Assembly: GCA_963693365.1 (NCBI GenBank)
Contig: CAVNZM010000003.1
Location: 11,904,001-11,968,000, forward strand
Source: Amoebidium appalachense
Lineage: Eukaryota > Ichthyosporea
DNA length: 64,000 nt
Direction: 5' to 3'
Positions 31,965 through 47,046 of this stretch are shown here, one piece after another (the stretch's first letter is position 1; each line of letters opens with the position of its first letter). Under the pieces are notes generated by a model that saw only the letters and a program-made list of their open reading frames with translations, did no database searches and was not told where the DNA came from. A program made the translations under genes and the position numbers.

Positions 31965-32005
<41 letters not shown>
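31875..32005. repeat. TG run and two long poly-G tracts
   Basis: (TG)7 followed by G27, then after 50 bp of mixed sequence a second run of about 36 G. Confidence 0.95.
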
Positions 32006-32611
32006 CTGGGCTATTTGAATTTACACTAAGATGGTCCCAACGACGGAATCTCAGTTGTCGTAAAATTGATGTATACGGAATCTTAGCAATGGATGATCTT
32101 CTGCGCGGACGGACACTGTACAGCGCTACGCCCCCACCCTTCCCACCTCATGCGGCCCTGTGACGTACGTATCCTACATGCACCTCCACTCCAACAGCTC
32201 GGCACGGCACGGAACACGCACACCATCATATATACCCCCACGCATATGCATGGCCATGATATTCAGCGCCCAATGGTTACACGTCAACCCTGGGCCCCCC
32301 GCGTATACACTGCAGCCTGTCAGTGATCGATCAACACAATGTTGTGCCCATGTATGCACCGGTAGCCTATATGTAGGCTCTGTGGCCGTAGGCCGGGAGC
32401 CGTACCCACGTCGTAAAAGTATCATCTGACAGTGAATGACTATTAGTGCAGTGACGCACGCGCGTATTGTAAGTTGCCCAGCCAGAGTTTCCAGGCCATC
32501 GTTGCAACCTCTAATGTAGCACGGCCCTCCACAGAGTAGCCAGCTTGAACACACGGACACGATGTGCCAAAAGCACAGTGAGTGTGTGATGCAGGGTGGC
32601 ACTGTGCTAAA

Positions 32612-32835
32612 ACTTATAGCCCCAATCTCCTGCACTAGATATGTACAGTATCCGTATATGCAGTGATACTTATAGCCCCAATCTCCTGCACTAGATATGT
32701 ACAGTATCCGTATATGCAGTGATACTTATAGCTCCAATCTCCTGCACTAGATATGTACAGTATCCGTATATGCAGTGATACTTATAGCCCCAATATCCTG
32801 CACTAGATATGTACAGTATCCGTATATGCAGTGAT
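32612..32835. repeat. 56-bp tandem repeat, four copies
   Basis: Copies start at 32612, 32668, 32724 and 32780 with exact 56-bp period. Only single-base variants are seen (CCCC to CTCC in copy 3, TCTCC to TATCC in copy 4). No spacers distinct from repeats, so not CRISPR. Confidence 0.95.
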
Positions 32836-33885
32836 ACTGTGGGTTAACTCTTCAATGGCTAATGACTATATCGTGGCATGACCCGTACCCATGCGCGTAA
32901 ACCATCATCGATCAGATGTGTGTGCAATAGTACCAGTGACTAGCTATAGTCTGCACCAGCTATTATTGACAGTGTTATCACGGATAATTTCCTGCACCAA
33001 CTGCCATGATATCACGGATAAACCCTGTACTCCCGAATTACGATGTCACATGGCCAACAGACCTAAGCCCCTCCACCTCCGGGAATCCCAAGCGACCAAG
33101 TGACCCTGCCCCTGTGCAAGTGTTATTGCACCACGATTATCTTGTGAATCGATGCCTTGCCCAAGCTCGTTTCCCCCTCTACATTCTTGCAAACTGGCAA
33201 GCAAGGAACATGGCTGTGTGCTGTGGCTCAGAAAAGTACAAGGTGCTCGTCTTCTGCTGCACAAAAGGAGGGGCCCAAAAAAGGCCCGGCTGCAGCATGA
33301 AAGGAACACTCCAGGCAACTACTTGGATCACGGTGGCCTAGAAGGGATGTATAGTTGTCAACGGTCGTCAACCAGCTAAGAGCTTGATCTTTCTCTCTGT
33401 ATTCTGGATTGGCCTGTGTTAACTGGCAGACTGTGACGTATGTCTGTGCTGAGTATCCATGATAGCAAACCCTCGTGAACGTGCTGGTTGTTTTTTTCCC
33501 TTTCCTTTCTTTTCTTTTTCCTTTCCTTTCCTTTTTTCTCTTTTCTCTTTCTTTCTTTCTTTTTCTGTTGTTTTTTTTTTTTTTTGGTTGTTTGTCACAA
33601 AAGTTCTTTTTTTCTTTTTTTGGGTCCAGCGAGAGGGGGGGAGCACGGGGACACACTCTTGAAAGGCTGGGAAAATATTTAGAGTATACCTGAAGACTCA
33701 ACCCGTGCAAACTTGCACGACCACAATACATTGTGGACATTCACATTACTGCTCACTATCTACTGTGTGCGCTGCACCAAGTCCAGCATACATACACTAG
33801 AGTCATTCTAGACGGTTACAATGTCAGCCTGGGGCTTTGACCTTCGACTATGCTGCACTACCCCCACACCTTCATGCATACAAGT

Positions 33886-33920
<35 letters not shown>

Positions 33921-33937
33921 TTCTTTTTTTTTTTATT

Positions 33938-34758
33938 TTATTTGTCACATGCCCTGACCAGTGCCTCTAGTTCCACCAGGTGGTCATCATGTGCCTCAGG
34001 GCCCAGGTCCCTCATGGCCTGGCACAGACGATACAGGTACTCCTTGTTGCTGCCGCTGGGCCCTAAGGGCACACACAGTCAGTGCCTGCAAGCAACCATG
34101 CCATACTGCACTCACACCGCCCACCCATATTCTCGACAATTTCTTATTGAAGCTATCTATACCTTCAACCCCTCCGCCACCAAATTTCCTACTTCTTTTG
34201 TATTTCTAAATTTGTGTCTTACTCTTCTTGCACGAAGATATGTTGGGCCGGTTATATAGAAAACTCCCGGGGGACAGGGTGGGATTTGAAAGGGGCAAGT
34301 TTAAAGGCACATCAACATGAACAACACAACCCAATATATCTTACAAAGCGCACACAGAGAATATGCATCGTAGGTAGAACCCATCCTCACTGGGAAAGGG
34401 GGGGGAGGGGGTGTCTTTTACAGGACATGGAGGGGGGAGGGGGGGGGGGGGGCACCAAAAGACCATGCCCCAATCTATGACTGAAACGGCACATGCGGGG
34501 ATAATAACGACCGTGCACCCCAGGCAAAGCATCATTTGTGTGCACTGTGTGTTTGTGTGTGTGTGTGTGTGTTGGTATCAGACACCCAAAGTACCTGCAT
34601 GAGTGCATAAAGCGAGAGATGATGTGTGTGTGTGTGTGTGTTTGCCAGTGTGTATGTGCCGGTGTGTGTTGGTATCAGACGCGCAAAACTCTGCTTGATT
34701 ACTGTATGTGTGTGTGTGTGTGTGCGTGTGTGTGTGTGCGTGTGTATGTACATATGTA

Positions 34759-34826
<68 letters not shown>

Positions 34827-34856
34827 GTATGTATGTGAGTGTGTGTGGATTTTTTT

Positions 34857-34911
<55 letters not shown>

Positions 34912-35730
34912 GCGCAGACGAATGGGGAACTGATTGCGTGCAGATCTTCAGTAGCCAAACTGCCACAGACTCGACTCACGCCTAACAATCCACACCCACT
35001 CCACCCCTCCATCCCCCCTCCCCTGCCCACCTTCAACAGCACCTGCACCTGCCAACCCCCCCCACCCCCCCCCCCACCACCCACACACCTGTGGACCTGT
35101 ATATCTGTGTTGCTATCTGCTCGAGGGGTGCAGGGCCCAAATACTCCGCATTCTGCTGTGTGGCTATGTACAGCAGCACCTGCAGCCCCCCCAGCCCACT
35201 GTCCCGTGCCTCAAACTGTGCCGTCTTCATCACATACCCCCCTGAAGGACACCCAAAGCTCAGTGCCCAGCCCCCCCTCCCCCCGGTCGGCCCAGGGGCC
35301 GCACCTTCTCCCGGTAGTCCAGGTATGCCAGCACGTCCTGCACGTGCTCCGCTGCCACCCGGTATGCCACCCCCCACGTGCAGCCCTGCAGCCCCCGTCA
35401 GCATACGAGCCCCCACCCCACCTCCAATACCACCACAAGGCCACCCACCTCGCAGTCTTCCAGCAGGGTCACCACCCTACCCGGTGCCCCAGGCACCCCT
35501 CTGTGGTCCGTGCTGCCCTGCACCACCCCCGGTGAGCATCTGGGTGCCGCGTGACCTTAGCACCCAGCCTGCACACGCACCTGCCAGAAGCGCCGCTTGT
35601 AGCCCAGCACACGGCCCACGCGGGTCTCCAGGGGTGGGTGGGGCAGCTCAGGCCGCCACACCAGCGACCCGTAGCCAAACACCCACAGCTCCCCCCCTAC
35701 TGCCCCACTTGTGGCCCCCCCACCGGTCAT
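33938..35730 (-). CDS. ChaC-type gamma-glutamylcyclotransferase
   Basis: Five exons: 35730-35581, 35517-35449, 35385-35305, 35241-35089, 34062-33938, about 192 residues. The N-terminal [10 protein letters not shown] is the substrate-loop signature of the ChaC family; [16 protein letters not shown] and YLDYRE (with the catalytic Glu) follow, then [15 protein letters not shown] and a C-terminal [11 protein letters not shown] segment, all in the order seen in CHAC1/CHAC2. These cytosolic enzymes cleave glutathione to 5-oxoproline and Cys-Gly. Exon 3 ends in phase 0 but exon 4, opening in a run of six G, needs one more base to stay in frame; a miscounted G run is the simplest cause. Intron 4 (about 1 kb) is full of TG repeats. 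The gene is head-to-head with the SPT7-like gene, 469 bp apart. Confidence 0.92.
34554..34908. repeat. series of (TG)n arrays in the ChaC intron 4
   Basis: Four TG arrays separated by short unique segments, two of which share GGTATCAGAC. The intron also carries G-rich and C-rich tracts. Confidence 0.9.
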
Positions 35731-36199
35731 GGTGGCTGCGTGCCCCCGTGCAGTCCTGTGTATCTTCACAAAGTGCCCACCCTCGTGCCCTGCAGTGTGG
35801 CACCCTGGCCCTGGCCTTGTGTGCCTTGTATGCGTGGTGCCTGCCGCACAGGCCCTGCTTGCAGTGGTCGGCCACGGTGGCTGAGTGTCCACAGGGTGCC
35901 CTGTGCATGCATGTGTATGCTCTGCATGGCGCCGCTGCACTTCATGATCATGGGCCCGGCCGCTTGCGAGCGGCTCAGCGATTGCGTTATCCCCTCGGCG
36001 ACGAGTGCCCACAGTCCCAGTGGGACCGACCGTCACTCGGCCTTAGTGTTCGTGAGCAAACGGAGGTGCCGTTAGCGTTGTCCACAGCCCCTGTGTATGC
36101 CTGCCAGCCCACCGCCGCACAGCCGTCCCCGCCCTAGTAGCACACTAGCACGGCCACGGCTTGTGCCTGTTTCCGGCCTACCCGTGGGCCTGTGTGGCC
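35731..36199. promoter_or_regulatory. putative bidirectional promoter, ChaC / SPT7-like gene
   Basis: 469 bp separate the two divergent start codons. The segment is GC-rich with no TATA box. Shared promoter use is inferred from spacing only. Confidence 0.4.
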
Positions 36200-36418
36200 A
36201 TGCTGCTCTCGGCCCCAGCCAGCCCCAGGGCCCTGGCAGACCCGTGGGGCTACGCCCTGGCCCGCCACTGGCTGCTGACCGGCCAGCTGGCTGCCTGCCT
36301 GGCCCCTGCCGACCTGGCCGCAGCTACGGCCGCCCTGGCCACCAAGGAGACATGGCGCAAGCTGCTGCAGCCGCCGAGGGTATGGACAGGGTGGTGGTGG
36401 GTGGGTGGGTGGGTGGGT

Positions 36419-36483
<65 letters not shown>

Positions 36484-37648
36484 TATATAGCGAAAGGGAG
36501 CCAACTGAGGGCGGCTGCAGGGGCAGGAGGATAACGAGGACAGTGTGGGGGCACTGCGGCTGCTGCTGGCCCGACTGGTGGCCGAGGCCCACTGCAGCCT
36601 GCTGGCTGGGTCGGGCCACGGCCAAGGGGCCTGGCTGGGGGGCAGCGGGGCAGCGACGCTGGAGACGGACCAGAGAGACTGGGCACTGGCCGACCAGCCT
36701 CACTGGCTGGCTGGCGCTGCTAGCCTCGTCCAGCCCCCACCACAGGCCCCCACTATGGACCTAAATAAGGACCTCAACCTGGACCCTAGCTTGGACCCCG
36801 TTTTGGACCCTGCTTTGGACCCCACTGTGGACCCTACTTCTTTGGACCCCAGTGTGTCGGGGGTCTCTGAGCTAGCAGCCAGTTCGCTGCCGCCAATACC
36901 AAGTCTGGAGGACCTGGGCCATGGCCTGGTACGTGAGGTGGTATGGTGGTGGGGGTGGGCTTGGGGGTAGTGATAGTTGATGGTGGTGGTGGTGGCAGTG
37001 GTGGTGGTTGGGGAAGGGGGGGGGGGGAGGGGGGGGGGGGGGGGACGGGGTGCAGGGGAGGTGGGGGGGGGGTAGGGGGTGGTTGGGGTGGGAGGGAGGG
37101 GGGGGAGTTGTGGTGGTGCTGGTGGTGGGTAGGGAGGGGAGGGGGAGGGGGGCAGGAGGGGGTGGTTGGGGGGAGGGAGCTGAAAGTTGTGGTAGTGCTG
37201 GTGTTGGTGGGGGGAGGGGGGGGGATTGGGGAGGGCTTGTGTGTGCGTGGGGCTTGTGTGTGTGTGTTTGGGAAGAGGTTGGGGAGGGGGGGGAGGGGGG
37301 AAACTGAAGGGATTGTGGTTGTTGTGGTGGTGGTGGTGAGGGGCTGGGAGGGGAGGGGAGGCGAGGGGGGCACGGTCCTGAGGCTTTGTGTTCACAGGAC
37401 GAGCTAGACACTGAGGCGCTGCTGCTGGCGCTGGCCGAGACAATACCACCCCCAGGCCTCAGGTGCACATGCAGCCCCCCTCAGGCATAGGTGGGGCCAG
37501 TGAGTGGGTCTCTGTGGCTGATAGGGTGTCTGCAGGCCCGTCAACTGGGTGGCTGCGGCCGGCAGACTGGCTGAGTGCCGCACAGCAGAGGAGTGCCTGG
37601 CAGAGGTCAAGAAGGTGTGTGTGTGCGTGTGTGTGCGTGTGTGTGTGC

Positions 37649-37680
<32 letters not shown>

Positions 37681-37793
37681 GTGCGTGCATGCGTGTGTGT
37701 GCATACTTTTGTGTGTACAACGACAAAAAGTAGCAAAGTCCATGGAGGGGTGATCAACTTTGCTTTCTATCTTAGCGCACGGGCGCGCGCGCG

Positions 37794-37846
<53 letters not shown>

Positions 37847-38970
37847 CGTGTGTGCCTACATCTGTGCTGTTGCTGTGCCTTGGCCCGCCTGACATGCACC
37901 CATTCAGCTGCTAGAGGACTACCATACGGGCCAGCCAGCAGCAGCCCACGAGTATGCCCAAGGGGTTGAGGCCCTGGCTGCTGCCATCCTGCAGGTCTGC
38001 TGCCGAGACCACAATCCCCCACCCCTCCGTCATGTCATTGACTGTGTACCTGCAGCGGCCCTTTGACCCGGACCCTCCGTCACCGCCACCAAGCAGTGTT
38101 GGTCCCCCCGGGCCACACGACATGGTGCTGGCCCCCAGCAAGCATGCAAGACGGGTCACTTATGCCCAGCGCATGGCTAGGTGGGGGCACAAGGCGTTGT
38201 AATGCTGTTAACAGGTGGCATGGCATTTATCCTGGCTGTGGTGTTGTTTTCATGATCATTTTCCATGGCTGCTGTTCGTATTACTTGGGGGCTGGGTTGT
38301 GCCTGCCAGGCACTGACCCCCATGCAGGATGGCACGCAGCCAGCTGCGGCGGCAACAGAGGCTGGGGGATAGGCCGGCAGTGGGCCCCCCACGCCCACAC
38401 CCACTGCTGTGTGCCAGCTGCCTGGCCACCCACCCTGACACCCACATAGGTACATACCCTCCCCCCCCCCCCCCAAAAAATAAAATAAAATAAAAAATAA
38501 AATAAAATAAAATAAAATAAAAATAATAATATAAAAAAAGCAGCTGGCCACATGCCCCTCTGACCGCCCACCCCCAGGCCCCCCCCGCCTTGCCACAGCG
38601 CTGGACCCCACGTTGCCTGGGTGGACGGCAGACCAGCCAAGGCTCTATGCCCCATTGTGTGCCCTGGCAGACACAGGGCCACCAGACAGGTACGCGCAGG
38701 AGGGGAAGGGGGGCGGGGGGGGGGGGGGGGGGGGGGGATGGATGAGGAAGCGGGGAGGAACATACTGATATTGTTGCAGCCCAGCAGAGGAGGCTGAGGG
38801 GGGGCAGTGGGCAGACACTGTACAGGCCATGTGGCATCGTAGGCAGGTGGGGTGAGGGGGGGAAGGGAGGGGAGGGGGGGGGAGGGGGATATGTCGGAGT
38901 AACAAGAGACTGCAGAGGGTCAGAGAGCTGCGATCAGGCCTGGTGCAGCACATGCAGAGTGGACCCGTGC

Positions 38971-39013
<43 letters not shown>

Positions 39014-39612
39014 GTTGGTGTGTGGGTGTGCCTGCATCTGTGTTGGTGTGAGTGTGTCTCTGTTGGTTTGTATGTGTCTGTGTGTGTGCGTGCACATGCA
39101 CATGCTAGGGCTGCAGTGTGCCAAGCATGATCATATACAGCCCATGAGTGTGCACCATCATGTCTTTGCTTGCGTTTTTTTTGTGTGTCTCATATCCACC
39201 CCCTATTTGGCGCACAGTGAATGGCCCAGATGGCTCGCTGGTGCACTGTGCTGACCCATGCAGCAGGTTGATGTGCCCCCTGGGCCCAGCCTGAGCATGC
39301 CTGGCCTAGTCCACGGCCACATGAGCCCCACCACGGCACCCCCCATGCTGGCAAAGGCCGTGGCTGCCGTGCTGACTGCTGAGGGCTTCACTGGTAGGGG
39401 AGGGGTGGGAGCGGGTGGGAGGGGTGGGAGGGAGGGGGGGGGGGGAGGGGGGGGGGGGGGAAGGCGATATCTCACATGTACATGCAGGGGCAAGGCAGCA
39501 GGCCATGGGGGTGCTTGTGGATGTGGCAGCTGAGTTCTTTGGCCGTGTGGGGGGGGCATGCAGGGTGGCTGCAAGCACAGGCACACTGGGCCCGGTACGT
39601 GGTGGTGGTGGT

Positions 39613-39643
<31 letters not shown>

Positions 39644-41011
39644 GGGGGGGGAAGGGAGTGGGCTCGGCACATTATGTTGATGGGCACACACAGGCACAGG
39701 CAGCAAAGCTACTGCAGACGGTGGGAGGGGTGACGGTCGAGGGCCTGTGCGCATACATGGGTGGGTGCAGGGGAGGGGTGTGTGTGTGTGTGTGTTTGTG
39801 TGTGTGTTTGGGGGGGGGGGGGGGGGGAGGGGGGGAGGGGGGAGGGGAGCAGGTTGTGGTTTGGGGGCAGATAATGATGGGCAACAGGGGAGGTGGCTGG
39901 ACGGGAGGACAGGCTGGAGCAGCTGGCAGGCACACTGCAGCAGCGCACCATGCAGGTACGTGGGTGGCTGGAGTTGGAGGGGAGGGGGGGGGGGGGGGGG
40001 GGAGGGGGGGGGGGGGGGCATGGCGTGGGAGGTGAAGTTGACAGGTTGGGGGCAGGCACAGGCAGAGAGTTCAGACTGGCCGGCAAGTCATGATGTGGGC
40101 ATGATTAGGTGGGTGGGTGTGGTGAGGGGGGAGGGGGGGGGCTGTGAGCTGACTGGGTTGTGCAGTGGACACCTAGGGGTGGACCTTGGGCTGGACTGGC
40201 TGGGCATGCGGCAGATGGGCATGGGGCAGCGCACGGTAGGTTGTGTGGCCTAGGAGTGTGTATGTTGAACTATGAACTATGTGTGTTCTGTGAAGCATAT
40301 GTCCCATGAGTGTGTATGTTGAACTATGAACTATGTGTGTTCTGTGAAGCATATGTCCTATGTCCCATCCCATGTCATATATCCTGTCTTGCTGTACCCC
40401 ACTGCCCCTTTTCTGTGGCCTCCTGCTGTGGGCCTACTGGGGGGGCTGGGCTTTACTGACTGACTGGTGGGCAGGTGCCCGATGGGCTGCTGGCTGGCAT
40501 GGACCTGGACTGCAGCCGCCCATACTGGTGCGTATGGGTGTGTGTTGGGGGGGGGGGGGGGGGGATGGTGGTGGTGGGGGGGGGGGGGGGGGGGATGGTG
40601 GTGGTGGGGGGGGGGGGGGGGGGGTTTGCAATTGGGGGTGTGTGACTGACTGGGGGTTGGGGACAGTGCGGACATGCAGCCATCAGACCAGACAGGTGGG
40701 TGGATGGGCTGTGTGGGTGGGCTGGGGGGAGGAGGGGTGGGGGGGGGGGGGGTCTGTTGCAGGGGATGAAGCATGTGGGTGGCATGGCGACTATCTGCAT
40801 CCTAATTTTGATTGGTTGGCTTTGCTGGTGTGGTGCACATGTTGCCTTTTTCTTTTTTGGGGGTGGATGGGTGGGCGGGTGGGTGGGTGGGTGGGGGTGG
40901 TGTGGGGGAGGGGGGGGAGGGAGGGGGGCAGAGGGAGGCTGGCAATGGCCGGTGGTGGCTTGGTCTGACGGCTGGGCGGTGCAGGGGAGGACGACCATGC
41001 CAGGGGGGATA
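36200..41011 (+). CDS. probable SPT7-like (SUPT7L/STAF65-gamma) SAGA subunit
   Basis: About 20 exons keep one frame for some 652 codons: 36200-36379, 36521-36928, 37398-37462, 37536-37614, 37908-37994, 38056-38180, 38328-38449, 38578-38689, 38780-38846, 38916-38972, 39264-39393, 39488-39594, 39694-39760, 39888-39955, 40056-40108, 40166-40235, 40475-40527, 40667-40695, 40763-40814, 40984-41011. Exons 11-14 encode a histone-fold-like stretch (LAKAVAAVLTAEGF, then GVLVDVAAEFFGRV, then LLQTVGGVTVEGLCAYM) resembling the bromodomain-associated fold and following helix of SUPT7L, a structural subunit of the SAGA/STAGA histone acetyltransferase complex. Exon 2 has an LDP repeat (LDPSLDPVLDPALDP). The N-terminal half is not recognised. 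ATG 36200 is the first Met in frame; the last two exons are the least certain. Alternative: a TAF8/TAF3-like histone-fold protein. Confidence 0.6.
36419..36486. repeat. GGGT, poly-G and (GA)n tract in intron 1 of the SPT7-like gene
   Basis: (GGGT)5, about 28 G and (GA)16 in the 141-nt first intron; the G run is on the sense strand. Confidence 0.95.
36950..37350. repeat. G-rich intron with GGTGGT and poly-G runs
   Basis: Almost C-free, G/T-rich sequence on the sense strand between exons 2 and 3 of the SPT7-like gene, with many runs of four or more G. Confidence 0.9.
40253..40360. repeat. two-copy 54-bp tandem repeat, intronic
   Basis: GTGTGTATGTTGAACTATGA..CATATGTCC repeats at about 40256 and 40310 in an intron of the SPT7-like gene. 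Confidence 0.85.
40543..40624. repeat. poly-G minisatellite (G16-18 plus ATGGTGGTGGT)
   Basis: Three G runs of 16-18 bases separated by identical ATGGTGGTGGT linkers, sense strand of an SPT7-like intron. Confidence 0.9.
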
Positions 41012-42515
<1,504 letters not shown>

Positions 42516-45500
42516 CTACGCACTGTCGCTGCCTGCAGTCTTCTTCCTTCTCTTCCCTGTGGCCTTGCCCTCCCCCTCTGCCTGTCTCTTGGTGCCCCCC
42601 TCTGCCCCCTCACTCCTGCCCTCCTCATTGTTCTCCGTTCCATGCCCATCTACCCCATTCTCTGTGTGTGTGTCCTGCTGTACACTGTCGGTGCCCCTCT
42701 CCTCATTTGTGTCCTGCATGCTCCCTGCCTCCTCCTGTGTGTGTGTGTCCTGCTGCATGCCCTCTACCCCGCCATCCTCTGCTGCAGCCACCTCAGCCAC
42801 ATGTTGCACAGGCATTGGTGCATGCGGGGCACTGAGAGAGATGTCCGGCAGAGGGGCCACACCCCCCCTCAGGCGCTGGCACGTATAGTCCACTAGGAAT
42901 GTGCGCTGCAACAGCCTGTCCACCCTCGAGAGGTGCCGCTCCGTGTAGGGGATCAGCCCTGCATGCCTGTCAGCCGCTGTACCATTGTGCCACAGGCCAT
43001 GCCCAGAAATTGCCCATAACCTATAGCCTCAGGCGCACACGCAGTGCCCTACAGGCACCCTACAGGCGCACACACACGTGCGCCCTTCACATGGCACATG
43101 CAAGCATGGGCACGCTGAGCCAGACACGGGCAGATAGACGTGCATGCAGAATTCACTCCCACAGGCACACACACGTACACGTACCCTCAAGGATAGCCTT
43201 CATGTTCGGCACCAGTAGCAGCTTTGTCGGGGCCACGGTCTGCAGCACACAGCCCAGCACGGCCTGCGCCACCTGCACACCCAGTCAGCACCCAGCCAGC
43301 ACCCTGCATGCACAAATCAACACCCCCCCCCCCCCCCCCCTTTTGCCCACACAGGGCCACTTACCAGGGAGTGCTTAGCGTTTGTGTTCCAGTCCTGCAC
43401 GTAGCCCAGCAGCTGCCCTAGCTGCTCGCTGCTGAGCCCAGACACCACAGTGCAGAACGATGCCTGCAGCACCATGTCAGCACCTCGAACACACGGTTTT
43501 TTTGTGGCCGGAGGGGGGGGGGGGGGGGGTTTGAATGCGGAACACAGTACGAAGTACGCATACACGATGAGAAGCATGGTGCAGGACACATGCAAAGGCA
43601 AACATTCAACTATGCAGCATCAGCCATGCGCACAGTATGCGTCATAAGCAGAGCCCATCCTCAGGGAGGGCCCAAGTCATCAATTGCGTCTGAGTTTCGA
43701 CCCCTTAGCCCGCGTATATACGACGCTCCAACTCAGACAGCAGCATCAACTGAACTTGGGTGGGTCAACCCGTCTTGATCAAAGACGAGCAGGGTTGCTT
43801 ATGCAAGCAAGGTGAGCAAAACGGTGAAGATGTGTGTGCAAACTAATGCAGTGCAGCGACAAACGCGTGTGCTTACAGATGCACGACACAGAGCAACCAT
43901 GCCCGGTTGCATGGAAGTAAAGATGTCTCCACACAGTGGTCTGTCCTGAAAGGACACCTCTGAAAGAAGACAGGGGGGTTTGAATGCGGAACACAGTACG
44001 AAGTACGCATACACGATGAGAAGCATGGTGCAGGACACATGCAAAGGCAAACATTCAACTATGCAGCATCAGCCATGCGCACAGTATGGGGGGGGGGGGG
44101 GGGGGGGGCATGCATGCAACGAAAGCACACACGTGCACACCAATGCACACACATTCGACACCCATGCACGCATGTCCGTCGTACCCCATGTGCACACATC
44201 CACAGCCATTCATATGCAGGCATGGCTACACGTACACACGTACCCACAGACACCCATGCACACATCTACACACCCATGCACACACCCCATGCCCACATCT
44301 ACACACCCATGCACACACATCCACAACAAATTCACAAACGTACACGGGTACAGTCACACCCACCCACACCCACACCCACCCACCCACACCCACCCACGCA
44401 CCTTGCCGTCACCATCCACCAGCAACTCATTAGCCAGGGCCCTGACCCTCCTCGGGTGGTTGAGTCTCAGGGCCAGGGCCATGGCCTTTGCATAGTCTTT
44501 GGCCTGCAGCAGGTTGCCCAGCTCCTGCTCCCTGCAGTGACGTCAGCACACAGCCACTATACAGTGTGCCACACAGGCAGCTCACCAAAAGCACACAAAA
44601 TGGCCGTGCACACACGCATAGTTCCCTCCCCCCCCCCCCTCTCTACCCACACATCGACCAACGCGTACACACATACACACGAGGAAACGCACACACGCAC
44701 ACGAACACACACAAACACACTCACTTTCTTCCCACCATTCTTCCCTCCCACTGAGGCAAACACAAATCCCCCTGTCCCAGGCACACACCCACACATTGCC
44801 CTTACACGCACTGACATCCCCCCCCCCCCCCCCCCCCCCCCCGCGCAAATCACACACACACACTCACCCCCTCCTTCCCCTCCTTCCCCTCCCCTCCTCC
44901 CCCACCCCCCCACCCACGCACCCACGCACCCCCCCACCCACGCACCCACGCACCCACCCACCCACACTCACATGAGCACCAGCTGCTCCGCTTCCTGTGC
45001 CCTCCTCTCCTCCTCGACCACGGTTGTGTCTCTCCACACGTTGATCACACTATCTCCCCCACCGCTGATTACTTGCTCCTCCGCGCTGTTCTTGCACAGC
45101 GCCCACACCTGCACCCCTGTCAGTGCTCATCCCTCCCCTCCCTCCCCTCCCTTCCTTCCCCCGAAACACACACACACACACACCCGTCCACCTACCCACC
45201 CACAAACACACACGAACACAAAGAAACACAAACTCACCCACCCACCCACCCACCCACCCACCCATCCAGCCACCCTCTTACCTTATCCGTGTGCCCATCC
45301 ATAGTAGCCACACACTCATTAGTCCTCAGTGTCCACACCTTGACCAGCCCATCTGCTGCTGCCGATGCCAGCTGCAGGCCTCTGGTGAGGTACGTGACCT
45401 TGAGCACACCTCCAGTGTGCCCCTCCAGTGTCTGTGCACACACACCGTCAGCAAACGGAACAACTCCCCTCCCCCCTGCCCGCCCCCTCCCCTCCCCCCT

Positions 45501-45796
45501 GCCCGCCCCCTCCTCCCCCCCCCCCCCCCCTCCCGCCCTCCCCTCCGACCTTATCCCTCCTTCCCCCCCCCCCCCCCCCCCCCGTTATGTGCAGTACCTT
45601 GAGGCATGTGTAGTCTGCCACACTCCATACTTTGATTGTTTTGTCCCCCGATGCAGTGGCTAGGCACTGGTCTACAGGCGAGAACTCAACGTGCCAGACT
45701 GCAAACATTAGTCAGTGGGCGTGCACGTGCATGATGAAGGACATGGGCAGCAGCGCGCGTGTGTATGCATGCGGTAAAGGGGTCGGTAGGGTACCA

Positions 45797-45873
<77 letters not shown>

Positions 45874-46961
45874 CACACGCGCGTGGTACGCGAACAGTTG
45901 TCAATCGCGTGTGTGTGGTTGCTTCGGAGCCTTCATCTCTAAGCTGCATGAAAGTTATGTGTGTGCGCCCGGTACCGTGCACATGGCCACTGCCGTGTGT
46001 TACAACACTGTGCGCCACGTGCACACGTTTGTTTGTGTTTGTGTGTGAATGTATGTGTGAGTGCTTGCAAGTATGTGCGTGTGTTTTCATATTCATGTGT
46101 GCATGCGTGCGAGAGTGTGATGTGTGCATTTTTGTGTGCGAGTGTTCGTGTGAGTGTGATGTACACATGTGTGTGTGTGATGTATGCATGTGTGTGTGTG
46201 ATGTATGCATGTGTGTGTGTGTGTGTGTGAGTATGTGTGTGTGCTGTGTGTGTGTCCACGTTCTACGTGTGCGCATGTTCGTGGGTGTCCATGTCGGTCA
46301 GTGGGGTGAATGAATGCTCGTGTTTGGTGTATGCATGCATGCATGTGTGTGTGATGTATGATTCTGCGTGCCCGTGCACGGGGCACCTACTGCCTCTCTT
46401 GTGGCCTTTGAGTGTGCCCAGCAACTGCATGTCGCTGACACTCCACACCTGCACCCCCCCTCAGTCTGCTGCCCTGCAGCCCACCACCCGCCATACATCC
46501 AGGCACCACACAATACCCCCCCCCCCACACACACACACGTGGCCCACCTTTGCTGTGCGGTCGTGTGAGCCGGTGGCAAAGATGCGGTCGTTTGGTGCAA
46601 CGGCTATGGTGTTGATGTCCTGCTGCCAGTGTCAGCCATGCACTGATGGAGGCGCCCTCAAAGGGTGGTTGCAGAGCATACAAGGGACAGGCAAGTCACC
46701 TCCCCCCCCCCCCCCCCCCCCCTCCCCCTCCACCCTCCGCATCTTTCTCACTGAGGCCCCCCCTTCCTCCCCATCATTTATCGCCCCTCCCCACTCCTCC
46801 CCCCCCCCCCAAAAAAAAAAAAAAAAAAAAAAAAAACAAACAAAAACACACACACACACATGCACACCACCCCCAACCCTTTCGCACGCCTTATAATGGT
46901 TTTGGAAAGCAACTATACCCCCCTGCCCCCCTCTATTTACCTATGCCCGGCTGCGCGCGTG

Positions 46962-47046
<85 letters not shown>

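Larger units (their letters stand above)
31148..33937. other. convergent intergenic region, ZGRF1 to ChaC
   Basis: 3' flanks of the two genes. Contains poly-G runs (31891-31918, 31969-32005), a 56-bp four-copy tandem repeat (32612-32835), a pyrimidine-rich T/C tract (33490-33620) and a C run of about 35 just before 33920. No gene; the minus frame at 33228-33740 is a Lys/Arg translation of the T/C tract. Confidence 0.6.

Noticed and set aside
32612-32835. CRISPR array
   Set aside because: Direct 56-bp tandem repeats with no variable spacers, in eukaryotic DNA.
33228-33740. 170-codon minus-strand Lys-rich ORF
   Set aside because: Its basic core is the translation of a T/C-rich simple-sequence tract; no homology or exon signals.
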